Assembly (NCBI RefSeq): GCF_937912035.1
Contig: NZ_CALDPF010000040.1
Coordinates: forward strand, 1-59,226
DNA length: 59,226 bases
Direction of reading: 5' to 3'
Source: an uncultured Bacteroides sp.
GTDB taxonomy: Bacteria > Bacteroidota > Bacteroidia > Bacteroidales > Bacteroidaceae
Made by a program: the position numbers and the translations under genes. The notes beneath the pieces are model-generated. The model saw nothing but the letters and a program-made list of their open reading frames with translations. It did no database searches and was not told the origin of the DNA. This document shows positions 41,792 through 50,117 of this stretch, piece by piece (position 1 is the first letter of the stretch; every line of letters begins with the position of its first letter).

Positions 41792-42568
41792 TCATTTTAA
41801 CATTCCGGTTTCTCTCAATCTGATTTTTGTAAGTACGTTCTTTGTGTTCAACGCGAAATCACCGTTCATAATCCAACCGTAATATCCAATGTCTTTCTTC
41901 ATTACTTCGGCTACCGGCATTCCTTTATACTTACCGAAATTGAATACTTCCACTCCGTTGTCATCATAAACTATTCTTCCTGCAAAGTCCACGTTCTTTG
42001 AATAACTTGAATATTCCGACAGAAAGTTAATGTCATTCTGAAGAGTGTCCTGATACATATCCAACTGTGCCTTAAGAACTTCGTATGTTGCTCTGGTGTC
42101 AGCTTCTGCTGTATGAGCATCTTCCAGATTTTTCCCACAATAGAATTTGTATGCAGCTGACAGAGTTCGCTGTTCCAACTTGTGGTAAATAACCTGTACA
42201 TCTACGAACTTTCTTTTAGTCAGGTCGAGATCTATGCCAGCTCTTAGGAATTCTTCTACAAGAACAGGGACATCAAATCTGTTTGAATTAAATCCGGCAA
42301 TATCAGCACCCTCAAAGTCTTTTGCTATGTTAGTAGCAACTTCCTTGAAAGTAGGGCAATCTGCCACATCTTCATCGGTTATACCGTGGATGGCTGTTGA
42401 TGCTTCCGGAATATGCATCTCCGGATTTATTCTCATTGTTTTGCTTTCTTCGTTTCCGTTAGGATAAACTTTCAGATAGCAGATTTCCACTATCCTGTCG
42501 CTTGTTATATTTGTACCTGTAGTTTCCAGATCGAAGAAAACTATAGGGTTTTTAAGATTTAGTTTCAT
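41792..42568 (-). CDS. DnaQ-like 3'-5' exonuclease with C-terminal DUF3820-like domain
   Basis: A 258-residue DEDD exonuclease. Motif ExoI is FFDLETTG (13-20), ExoII lies in ADIAGFNSNRFDVPVL, and ExoIII is DAHTAEADTRAT, giving the DEDDh pattern. The last 50 residues (FGKYKGMPVAEVMKKDIGYYGWIM) match the small DUF3820 fold often fused to such nucleases. It lies directly after dnaN (10 bp), which suggests a proofreading or repair role with the sliding clamp. That role is inferred from position. Confidence 0.88.
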   Translation of the reverse strand: MKLNLKNPIVFFDLETTGTNITSDRIVEICYLKVYPNGNEESKTMRINPEMHIPEASTAIHGITDEDVADCPTFKEVATNIAKDFEGADIAGFNSNRFDVPVLVEEFLRAGIDLDLTKRKFVDVQVIYHKLEQRTLSAAYKFYCGKNLEDAHTAEADTRATYEVLKAQLDMYQDTLQNDINFLSEYSSYSKNVDFAGRIVYDDNGVEVFNFGKYKGMPVAEVMKKDIGYYGWIMNGDFALNTKNVLTKIRLRETGMLK

Positions 42569-42578
42569 TATAAAAATA

Positions 42579-43703
42579 TTAATCGTTAAGCATCATTGGC
42601 ATGAGTAGCATTAGCAGGTCTTCGTTTTCTTCCTGTTCTTCAGGAACGATAAGTCCGGCTCTTGAAGGGTCTGCCAATTCTATAATTACATTCTGAGATG
42701 AAATATTATTCAGAATGTCGATTAGAAAAGACGACTTGAAACCTATGCTCATGTCTTTTCCGTCATACTGACAAGTGAGAGTCTCTTCAGCAGAAGTGGA
42801 AAAGTCTATATCCTGAGCTGAAATAGTCATGCTGTTTTCTTTCAGACTGAGTTTAATCAAACTGCTTGCCTGAGAAGAAAATACAGACACTCTCTTCAGA
42901 GCGCTGATGAAGATAGCACGGTCAACTACAGCCTTATGAGGATTGTTTTGTGGAATAACAGAGTTATAGTTAGGATAACGTCCTTCAATTAGGCGGCAAG
43001 TCATCTGGTAGTTTTCCATTGTGAACATTGCGTTCTTATCGTCGAAACAAATCTGTACGTCACCTTGTTCCTTAGGAAGCAAGTTCTTAAGTATGTTCGA
43101 AGGCTTTTTGGGAAGGATGAAAGCTGCCTTTTCATTTCCAGTTGAAGCGAATGACTTGTTGCGTACCAGTTTATGGCCGTCTGAAGAGACAAGTGTAACA
43201 TCTTGCTGGCTGATATCAAAATAAATACCATTCATGACAGGGCGTAGTTCATCATCTGCCGTAGCGAAGATACATCTGTTGATTCCTGTAAGCATAACGT
43301 CGGCAGCCATTGTCAGGTTAACTACCTCACTTCCCATTTGTTTTGGTAGAGGATATTCGTCACCATTCTGTGCCATCATGCTGTATTTACCATTTGGATA
43401 TTTCACTGTAATTTCCATTGTCTCTGTATTGATATTGAAATTCAATGGCTGTTCAGGATTTTCTTTCAGGGCCTCGAGGATAGTTTTAGATGAAATGGCA
43501 AAACGTCCTTCACCTTCGTATTCGCTTACTTCGATGCTAGTAGACAGAGTAGTTTCGCTGTCTGAAGCTGTCATAGTAATTGTCCCATCGTTAAGCTCTA
43601 TCAGGATACAGTCCAGAATAGGAAGAGAATTTTTTGAATTGATAACACGGCTGATAGCCTGTAAATGGCTGAATAATGTTGTGCTTGAAACTAAAAATCT
43701 CAT
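42579..43703 (-). CDS. dnaN: DNA polymerase III beta subunit (sliding clamp)
   Basis: A 374-residue clamp with three repeated domains. It starts MRFLVSSTTLFSHLQAISRVIN and ends with LLMLLMPMMLND, the typical clamp C-terminus. RFAISSKTILEALK and GRYPNYNSVIPQ are family blocks. It is the first gene of the minus-strand operon to lgt. A -7 element TAACTTTG (minus, 43792-43785) lies 82 bp upstream, and a small palindrome ACTCTTAAAGAGT (43757-43769) sits in the leader. Confidence 0.96.
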   Translation of the reverse strand: MRFLVSSTTLFSHLQAISRVINSKNSLPILDCILIELNDGTITMTASDSETTLSTSIEVSEYEGEGRFAISSKTILEALKENPEQPLNFNINTETMEITVKYPNGKYSMMAQNGDEYPLPKQMGSEVVNLTMAADVMLTGINRCIFATADDELRPVMNGIYFDISQQDVTLVSSDGHKLVRNKSFASTGNEKAAFILPKKPSNILKNLLPKEQGDVQICFDDKNAMFTMENYQMTCRLIEGRYPNYNSVIPQNNPHKAVVDRAIFISALKRVSVFSSQASSLIKLSLKENSMTISAQDIDFSTSAEETLTCQYDGKDMSIGFKSSFLIDILNNISSQNVIIELADPSRAGLIVPEEQEENEDLLMLLMPMMLND

Positions 43704-43924
43704 GATTGATGTTATATTAAATTGTTTTTAATTATTATTTCAGTTCAAATGTGTTTACTCTTAAAGAGTTAAATAATCGAATGCCAAAGTTACAAAAAAA
43801 GATTGTTCGACTAAAGTAATTGATTGATAAAATACCCTTATGTAGATAAAAAATGTTGTGAAAAATTAGTTCACTTCTTAGGAAAAGATTAATTTCGTGA
43901 CCTAAAATCAAATAGAAAATAATT

Positions 43925-44311
43925 ATGGAAATAACAGGAAGAATTATAGCAGTTCTTGAGCCGCGCGGTGGTGTGTCGAAATCAGGAAATAACTGGAAGG
44001 TTCAGGAATATGTTTTGGAAACTAATGAGCAGTATCCTCGTAAGATGTGTTTTGATGTGTTTGGTGAAGATAAAATCCAGCAGTTCAACATACAGGCAGG
44101 TGAAGAACTTACAGTTTCGTTCGATATAGATGCCCGCGAATGGCAGGGTAGATGGTTTAACAGTATTAGAGCATGGAAGGTGGAAAGACCTTCGCAGAAT
44201 GCAGGTATGCAGCCTCAACCGGCTGATTATTCTTTCCCTCCTGTGTCATCGGCTCCTGTACCTCCTGCTGACTTCTCGGCTACTGACGATAAGGACGATT
44301 TGCCTTTCTGA
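43925..44311 (+). CDS. DUF3127 protein, OB-fold-like with SSB-type acidic tail
   Basis: A 128-residue protein matching the Bacteroidetes DUF3127 group. The first 88 residues have alternating strands (MEITGRIIAVLEPRGGVSKS, KMCFDVFGEDKIQQF, ELTVSFDIDAREWQGRWFNSI) in the manner of single-strand-binding OB folds. A Pro/Gln-rich linker follows, then the last residues DDKDDLPF, close to the DDDIPF tip that single-strand-binding proteins use to recruit repair partners. It is divergent from dnaN. A DNA-binding role is inferred and not shown. Confidence 0.75.
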   Translation: MEITGRIIAVLEPRGGVSKSGNNWKVQEYVLETNEQYPRKMCFDVFGEDKIQQFNIQAGEELTVSFDIDAREWQGRWFNSIRAWKVERPSQNAGMQPQPADYSFPPVSSAPVPPADFSATDDKDDLPF

Positions 44312-44325
44312 TTAATAAGGAATTA

Positions 44326-44379
44326 AAAAAACAGCCATATCGCTTTGGTTTTTGAAACACTGCGATATGGCTGTTTTTT
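44326..44379. terminator. Bidirectional terminator between DUF3127 gene and rho
   Basis: A perfect 18-bp inverted repeat (44326-44343 and 44362-44379, core ACAGCCATATCGC) with A and T tracts at its two ends serves both convergent genes. Confidence 0.92.
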
Positions 44380-44398
44380 ATGTTTTATTTTTTTTCGA

Positions 44399-46477
44399 TT
44401 ATGAATTCATGCTTAGCAGGAATTCTTCGTTGTCTTTAGTCTTTTCAAGTCTGTCTTTTACAAAATCCATTGCTTCAACAGGATTCATATCTGATAAATA
44501 TTTGCGCAGAATCCACATTCTGTCAAGAGTAGTCTTGTCAAGCAGCAGGTCGTCGCGTCGTGTACTTGATGCCACAATGTTAACTGCAGGGAATATACGC
44601 TTGTTGCTCAAGTTTCTGTCAAGCTGCAATTCCATGTTACCTGTACCCTTGAATTCTTCGAATATTACTTCATCCATCTTGGAACCTGTATCGATAAGAG
44701 CTGTCGCAATAATAGTAAGCGAACCGCCGCCTTCGATATTACGTGCAGCTCCGAAGAATCGTTTTGGCTTGTGGAGCGCGTTTGCGTCGACACCACCCGA
44801 TAACACTTTACCAGATGCAGGCGAAACAGTGTTGTATGCACGTGCAAGGCGTGTGATAGAGTCGAGGAATATTACTACATCGTGACCACTTTCCACCATA
44901 CGTTTAGCCTTTTCCAGTACTATACCCGCAATTTTCACGTGGCGTTCTGCCGGTTCGTCGAAAGTAGAAGCAATCACTTCGGCTTTAACACTGCGTGCCA
45001 TGTCTGTAACTTCTTCTGGACGTTCGTCGATGAGAAGCATTATCATGTATACTTCAGGATGATTTTCGGCAATAGCGTTTGCAATATCCTTCATGAGGAT
45101 AGTCTTACCGGTCTTAGGCTGTGCCACGATAAGTGCACGCTGACCTTTACCGATAGGAGAGAACATGTCGACTACGCGTGCTGACAGATTGTCATTATAG
45201 CCTTTGCATAGCTTGAATTTCTCATCCGGAAACAATGGTGTCAGATGATCGAATGGTATACGGTCGCGTACCAATGCAGGGTCGGCACCGTTTATCTTGT
45301 TTACTTTTACAAGTGGGAAATATTTTTCACCTTCTTTTGCAGGACGGATTGTGCCTTCTACCACGTCGCCGGTCTTAAGGCTGTATGTCTTTATTTGCGA
45401 CTGAGATACGTATATGTCGTCTGGTGAAGAAAGGTAATTATAGTCTGATGAGCGTAGGAATCCATAACCGTCAGGCATGATTTCAAGTACTCCTGAACCT
45501 GAGATTATGTCTTCGAAATCGTATATTTTTTCAACCGGTTTGGCTGGTTGCTGAGGTTCCGGTTCCTGTATCTGTTGAGCTGTTTCTTCTATATTCTGCT
45601 GAGATTCAGGAGCAGGTAATTTAATCTGTTGTACGGCAGGCAGCGAGTTCTGTTGTACGGCAGGCTCTGTTTGTTGCTTGTTTTGTTGCTGTTTGTTCTG
45701 CTGCTGTTTGTTGTTTTGAGCCTTGTTTTGCTGCTGTTTCTTATTGTTCTTTTTCTGCTTTTGCTGGAACTTATTGTCGTTCTGAGGCATAACAGGTGGT
45801 TCCACTTTTGTGGCTTCGAATTTTCCGAGCAATTCAGAAGGAATTTCAAATTTCTCAGAAGGAAGATCTTCTATAGGAATAAAGTCATCCCCACTATTCA
45901 GATCCAAAGGAGGGAGCTCCATGTCGTCATCCATAAATACAGGTACAGGAATCTCTCTCTTTTCTTCAGTGTCAATATTTGAGTTTACGCTATTTTCTGT
46001 TTCTGTATTGTTATCTGTCTTTGTATTGTTTGTATTATCGCTTTTATCCTGTTTTGCTTTATTCTTTGTGCCAGGTTTTCTTCCTCTTTTAGCTTTAGGT
46101 TTTTCTTCGTTAACAGTAGCAGGCGATGTTTCTGCTTCGATAGAGATTTCTTTTTTTTCTTCAGTCTTTTCTTTAGATATGTCTCTTGTCTGTACTGAAG
46201 GCGTGTTGGCTTCAAGTTTCAATGCTTTGTCTTTTGTTGCTGTATAAACTTTGTCGCCGTCTTTTTTGACGCTGATTCTTGTCCTTTTCTTTGTTTTTGC
46301 GTCACTCGTTTTGTCTGTACTTGCTTTTAGAGATGCACTTTTTATAGCTTGTTCATCAAGAATTTTATAGACGAGCTCTTCTTTCTTGAGTGCATTAGTT
46401 TTCTTCAGACCCAACTCTTTGGCTATTTCTTGCAATTCAGACAGGTCTTTTTCATTTAATTGTATGATATTATACAT
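44399..46477 (-). CDS. rho: Transcription termination factor Rho with large disordered insert
   Basis: A 692-residue Rho, far longer than the 419 of E. coli. The order is Rho_N helix bundle (1-48), a disordered insert (about 50-315) with basic, acidic and Gln/Asn-rich parts, the RNA-binding cold-shock-like domain (about 325-395, EIMPDGYGFLRS), then the RecA-like motor with Walker A AQPKTGKT (452-459) and Walker B VVIFLDSITR. The insert holds an AT-hook-like RGRKPG (131-136) and a Q/N/K run (236-270). In Bacteroides thetaiotaomicron such an insert drives Rho phase separation. The gene has a leader of about 200 bases. Confidence 0.96.
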   Translation of the reverse strand: MYNIIQLNEKDLSELQEIAKELGLKKTNALKKEELVYKILDEQAIKSASLKASTDKTSDAKTKKRTRISVKKDGDKVYTATKDKALKLEANTPSVQTRDISKEKTEEKKEISIEAETSPATVNEEKPKAKRGRKPGTKNKAKQDKSDNTNNTKTDNNTETENSVNSNIDTEEKREIPVPVFMDDDMELPPLDLNSGDDFIPIEDLPSEKFEIPSELLGKFEATKVEPPVMPQNDNKFQQKQKKNNKKQQQNKAQNNKQQQNKQQQNKQQTEPAVQQNSLPAVQQIKLPAPESQQNIEETAQQIQEPEPQQPAKPVEKIYDFEDIISGSGVLEIMPDGYGFLRSSDYNYLSSPDDIYVSQSQIKTYSLKTGDVVEGTIRPAKEGEKYFPLVKVNKINGADPALVRDRIPFDHLTPLFPDEKFKLCKGYNDNLSARVVDMFSPIGKGQRALIVAQPKTGKTILMKDIANAIAENHPEVYMIMLLIDERPEEVTDMARSVKAEVIASTFDEPAERHVKIAGIVLEKAKRMVESGHDVVIFLDSITRLARAYNTVSPASGKVLSGGVDANALHKPKRFFGAARNIEGGGSLTIIATALIDTGSKMDEVIFEEFKGTGNMELQLDRNLSNKRIFPAVNIVASSTRRDDLLLDKTTLDRMWILRKYLSDMNPVEAMDFVKDRLEKTKDNEEFLLSMNS

Positions 46478-46679
46478 ATAAGTGTGTGTATAAAATGTTA
46501 TATTATAGTAATATTATATCCAAAATAAAGCTTATAGTGCTTTTGCTCAATATACACTTCAAGTGTGTATACATCAAAAAAACTATAATGCCTATGTAAC
46601 TTACTAAAAGATTGTTTGATTTTTTATTAGGGAATTGTAGCGTGTTAAAGCATTTCATTGATGCTGTGCTATCTGAGTA

Positions 46680-46710
46680 CAAAAGTACATATTTTTATTT
46701 TGTTTGCAAA
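46680..46710 (-). promoter_or_regulatory. Bacteroides-type promoter of rho, long leader
   Basis: Minus strand TTTG (46710-46707), 19 bp, TACTTTTG (46687-46680). The rho start is about 200 bases downstream. A small hairpin TATACAC/GTGTATA (46551-46571) lies in this leader, which may be a site of autoregulation. Confidence 0.65.
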
Positions 46711-46803
46711 GTTTTTGTCTGTTTTTTGCGTTTATACAATGATAAAATCAGGATTTTGTGTTAATTTAGCGTGCGAAAAATATTATTAATATCAGAAACA
46801 TTT

Positions 46804-47181
46804 ATGAAGAAAGTTATTTTTACAGAAAAGGCGCCTGCTGCTATAGGTCCGTACAGCCAGGCTATAGAAGCTAACGGTATGGTTTTCATGTCAGGTCAGA
46901 TTCCTGTCAATCCCGCTACAGGTGCATTCGTAGAGGGTGGTATTGTTGAACAGACTACACAGGTGTTCGAAAATATCAAGAATGTGTTGGCTGAGGCTGG
47001 TTTGACTACTGCTAATGTGGTTAAGACAACTGTTTTCCTTGCAGATATGTCAATGTTTGCAGAAATGAACGAAGTTTATGCAAAATATTTTGAAGGAGCA
47101 TATCCTGCTCGTTCTGCAGTGGCAGTCAAGGCTTTGCCTAAAGGCGCTTTGGTAGAAATCGAATGTATTGCCGTAAGATGA
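46804..47181 (+). CDS. ridA: RidA family enamine/imine deaminase
   Basis: A 125-residue YjgF/YER057c/UK114 protein that hydrolyses reactive enamines such as 2-aminoacrylate. It starts MKKVIFTEKAPAAIGPYSQA. The substrate arginine lies in YPARSAVAVKALPKGALVEIECIA. An in-frame start 11 codons earlier (46771) is rejected because the added residues precede the conserved N-terminus. It shares a terminator with the convergent clpC. Confidence 0.94.
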   Translation: MKKVIFTEKAPAAIGPYSQAIEANGMVFMSGQIPVNPATGAFVEGGIVEQTTQVFENIKNVLAEAGLTTANVVKTTVFLADMSMFAEMNEVYAKYFEGAYPARSAVAVKALPKGALVEIECIAVR

Positions 47182-47204
47182 TTTTATCGTTTGAGGCATA
47201 AATG

Positions 47205-47248
47205 AAAACTCTCTGTCATTTCGTATGTTTTGAATGACAGAGAGTTTT
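47205..47248. terminator. Bidirectional terminator between ridA and clpC
   Basis: A 16-bp inverted repeat (47205-47220 and 47233-47248, core ACTCTCTGTCATT) with A/T tracts on both sides. Confidence 0.9.
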
Positions 47249-47265
47249 TTGTTTGTAGGCAGTGT

Positions 47266-49839
47266 TTATTCGCCGGTTTTTATTACTATTTCTTTTTCTT
47301 CCTGATCAGTATCTACGGATATACGGCATCCTTCGCTTAATTCCGTTTCTACCAGATATTCGGCCAGTTTATCTTCTATATTGTTCTGAATGGCTCTCTT
47401 GATAGGGCGGGCACCATACTGAGTGTCTTCACCCTTTCTGGCTATCAGGTTTTTGGCTCTTTCTGTTATCGAAATATTGTAACCAAGATTGCTGATTCTG
47501 CCTAACAGTCCGTTGAGTTCTATTTCCGTTATTTTGACCAAATCATCATGGTTAAGCTGTTTGAATGGAATTATGTCGTCCAGACGGTTGATAAACTCAG
47601 GGGCAAAAGTCTTTTCGAGCGCTTTTCTGATTATGTCGTTAGAATGTTCTTCGTCATCTTTACGTGAGATAGCATTGAAGCCTATTCCTTTGCCGAATTC
47701 TTTCAGCTGTCGGCTTCCCACGTTCGATGTCATTATTATTACAGTATTCTTGAAATCTACTGTTCGGCCTGTGCTGTCGGTCAGTCTTCCTTCGTCCATT
47801 ATCTGTAGAAGGAAGTTGAACACGTCGTGATGGGCTTTTTCTATTTCATCCAGTAGTACGATTGAATAAGGCTTGCGTCTTACTTTTTCTGTAAGTTGTC
47901 CACCCTCATCATATCCGATATATCCCGGAGGTGCTCCAACCATTCTCGATACTGCATATTTTTCCATATATTCGCTCATGTCAATACGGATGAGCGAGTC
48001 TTTAGAACCGAAAAGCTCTTCGCCTAAAATTTTTGCAAGATGGGTTTTACCTACTCCAGTAGGACCTGTAAACAAGAATGTGCCAATAGGCTTATTCGGG
48101 TCTTTCAGTCCCACACGACTGCGTTTAATAGCCTTCACGAGTTTCTCTACAGCATCGTTCTGTCCGATAACTTTTGAAGTAAGGGCCTCTTGCATTTGTT
48201 TTAGCTTGTTAGCCTCTGTACTACCCACTTTTTTTAATGGAACACCAGACATCAACGATACTATTTCTTCGATGTTCTCTTTGCTTACAGTTTCACGGTT
48301 CTGTCTGGATCTCTCGTATACTTCCTTTTTTATTATTTCCAATTGGTTCTGAAGCATCTTTTCTTTGTCCCTTAGGCCTGCTGCCAATTCATAGTTCTGA
48401 AGTTTGATGGCTTCATTCTTATGTTCGTTGGTCTCTTTTATCAGTCTTTCCTGCTCTTCAATTTCTTTAGGAACAGAAACGTTCATCAGATGAATTCTAG
48501 AACCAGCTTCGTCTATGGCATCAATAGCCTTATCTGGGAAAAATCTGTCTGTAATGTATCTGTCTGTCAATTCTACACATGTCTTAATCGCCTCGTCTGT
48601 GTATCTCACGTTGTGGTAATCCTCATACTGTTCTTTTATATTCATGAGAATTTGCAGAGTTTCTTCCTTAGTAGTAGGCTCTACGTTGACTTTCTGGAAT
48701 CTTCTTTCCAGAGCACCGTCTTTTTCGATTGATTTTCTGTATTCGTCCAGTGTTGTGGCTCCGATACATTGCAGTTCACCCCTTGCCAACGATGGTTTTA
48801 ATATATTTGCTGCGTCCATTGAACCGGCTGCCGAGCCGGCGCCGATTATTGTGTGTATCTCATCAATGAAAAGAATAACATTTTTATTACTTTTTGCTTC
48901 ATTGATGATCTTTGTTATTCTTTCTTCGAATTCGCCACGGTATTTTGTTCCTGCCACAACAGATGTCAGGTCAAGCATTATTATAATCTTGTCAAACAGT
49001 ATTCTTGGTACTTTCTTTTCTGCTATTCTTGTGGCAAGCCCCTCTACAATAGCTGATTTTCCTACACCTGGCTCACCTATCAGAACAGGGTTGTTCTTCT
49101 TTCTACGGCACAGAATTTGAGTTACACGTTCTATTTCTTTTTCGCGTCCTACAACCTTATCTAACTTGCCGTTTAATGCAGCCTGAGTCAGGTCTATGCC
49201 GAATTTGTTCAGGAAGGGAAGCTTGTTGTCGCCATTGTCGGTCTTTTCTTTTTGTGTCTGAGAAATATTTTCGCTGTTCCCTCTTGAAAAATTACCAAAG
49301 TTGCCTGAGCCTTTGTTCCAGTCACGACGTTCTATTCCGTCATCTTCCTCTTCGCTTTCGTCGAAACTAAGCCCTGAAGAAGGGACAGAATCTGAATCTC
49401 CGGAAATTCTGCCTATTATTTTTTCGTAAGTAATATTGTTTTGCATCAATATTTGTGCTGCGTTATTTTTTTCTTCTTTCATGATTCCCAATAAAATGTG
49501 TTCTGAACCTATCTCGTCTTTATTATGTAGTTTTGATTCCAGCAGGCATAATCTTAAAATTCTTGTTGATTTATCATCGAAATATAAATCCTTTAGTTCC
49601 ACTTTCGTAAGTTCTATTTCATTCAGATCATTCCTGATAGCTTCTTCAAGCTCTGCTCTGATTTTTTTTAAATCTGCATAAAGACTTTTTATTATTGTAT
49701 TTGCATGGCAGTCATCGTGCCTGATGATTCCTAATAGGATGTGTTCAGGCATAATGCATGGGGCGTCTGTTCTGGCAGCCTCTTCCTTGCTGTAAATAAT
49801 GACGTTTGTAGCTTCTTTCGTATATGAAATTTTATTCAT
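47266..49839 (-). CDS. clpC: Clp protease ATPase subunit ClpC
   Basis: An 857-residue AAA+ unfoldase feeding ClpP. Domains: duplicated Clp N repeats (about 5-145), an acidic and Gly/Asn-rich linker (about 148-205), first AAA with Walker A GEPGVGKS (255-262), a middle region with a UVR-type coiled coil (NYELAAGLRDKEKML), then second AAA with GPTGVGKT and the sensor region. The middle domain marks ClpC rather than ClpA. It is monocistronic with a good promoter. Confidence 0.94.
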   Translation of the reverse strand: MNKISYTKEATNVIIYSKEEAARTDAPCIMPEHILLGIIRHDDCHANTIIKSLYADLKKIRAELEEAIRNDLNEIELTKVELKDLYFDDKSTRILRLCLLESKLHNKDEIGSEHILLGIMKEEKNNAAQILMQNNITYEKIIGRISGDSDSVPSSGLSFDESEEEDDGIERRDWNKGSGNFGNFSRGNSENISQTQKEKTDNGDNKLPFLNKFGIDLTQAALNGKLDKVVGREKEIERVTQILCRRKKNNPVLIGEPGVGKSAIVEGLATRIAEKKVPRILFDKIIIMLDLTSVVAGTKYRGEFEERITKIINEAKSNKNVILFIDEIHTIIGAGSAAGSMDAANILKPSLARGELQCIGATTLDEYRKSIEKDGALERRFQKVNVEPTTKEETLQILMNIKEQYEDYHNVRYTDEAIKTCVELTDRYITDRFFPDKAIDAIDEAGSRIHLMNVSVPKEIEEQERLIKETNEHKNEAIKLQNYELAAGLRDKEKMLQNQLEIIKKEVYERSRQNRETVSKENIEEIVSLMSGVPLKKVGSTEANKLKQMQEALTSKVIGQNDAVEKLVKAIKRSRVGLKDPNKPIGTFLFTGPTGVGKTHLAKILGEELFGSKDSLIRIDMSEYMEKYAVSRMVGAPPGYIGYDEGGQLTEKVRRKPYSIVLLDEIEKAHHDVFNFLLQIMDEGRLTDSTGRTVDFKNTVIIMTSNVGSRQLKEFGKGIGFNAISRKDDEEHSNDIIRKALEKTFAPEFINRLDDIIPFKQLNHDDLVKITEIELNGLLGRISNLGYNISITERAKNLIARKGEDTQYGARPIKRAIQNNIEDKLAEYLVETELSEGCRISVDTDQEEKEIVIKTGE

Positions 49840-49913
49840 CTCTTTATGTTTGCTCTCTTCTGTGTGATAAATAAAAAATGTATAGTTTTAGTGTTCTGCC
49901 GCATAATATTTGG

Positions 49914-49945
49914 CAAATATATCATTTTATAATTCAACCAACAAA
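49914..49945 (-). promoter_or_regulatory. Bacteroides-type promoter of clpC
   Basis: Minus strand TTTG (49945-49942), 20 bp, TATATTTG (49921-49914), about 75 bp upstream of the start. The other half of this 278-bp region faces gyrA and holds a weaker -7-like TACTTTAG at 50062-50069. Confidence 0.75.
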
Positions 49946-50117
49946 TTCTATGCCATTATTTAAGTACTGAAATATTGTCTTGTTTTATCCTCATTTGAGT
50001 AAAAAAGTTTAATCTTGTACACATTTTCACGTAAAAAGTTTCGTATATCGTCTAAAAGTAGTACTTTAGCATGGTTTTTCGTAAACCGAAAGAGATGTAT
50101 AATTAATATTTGTTTAA

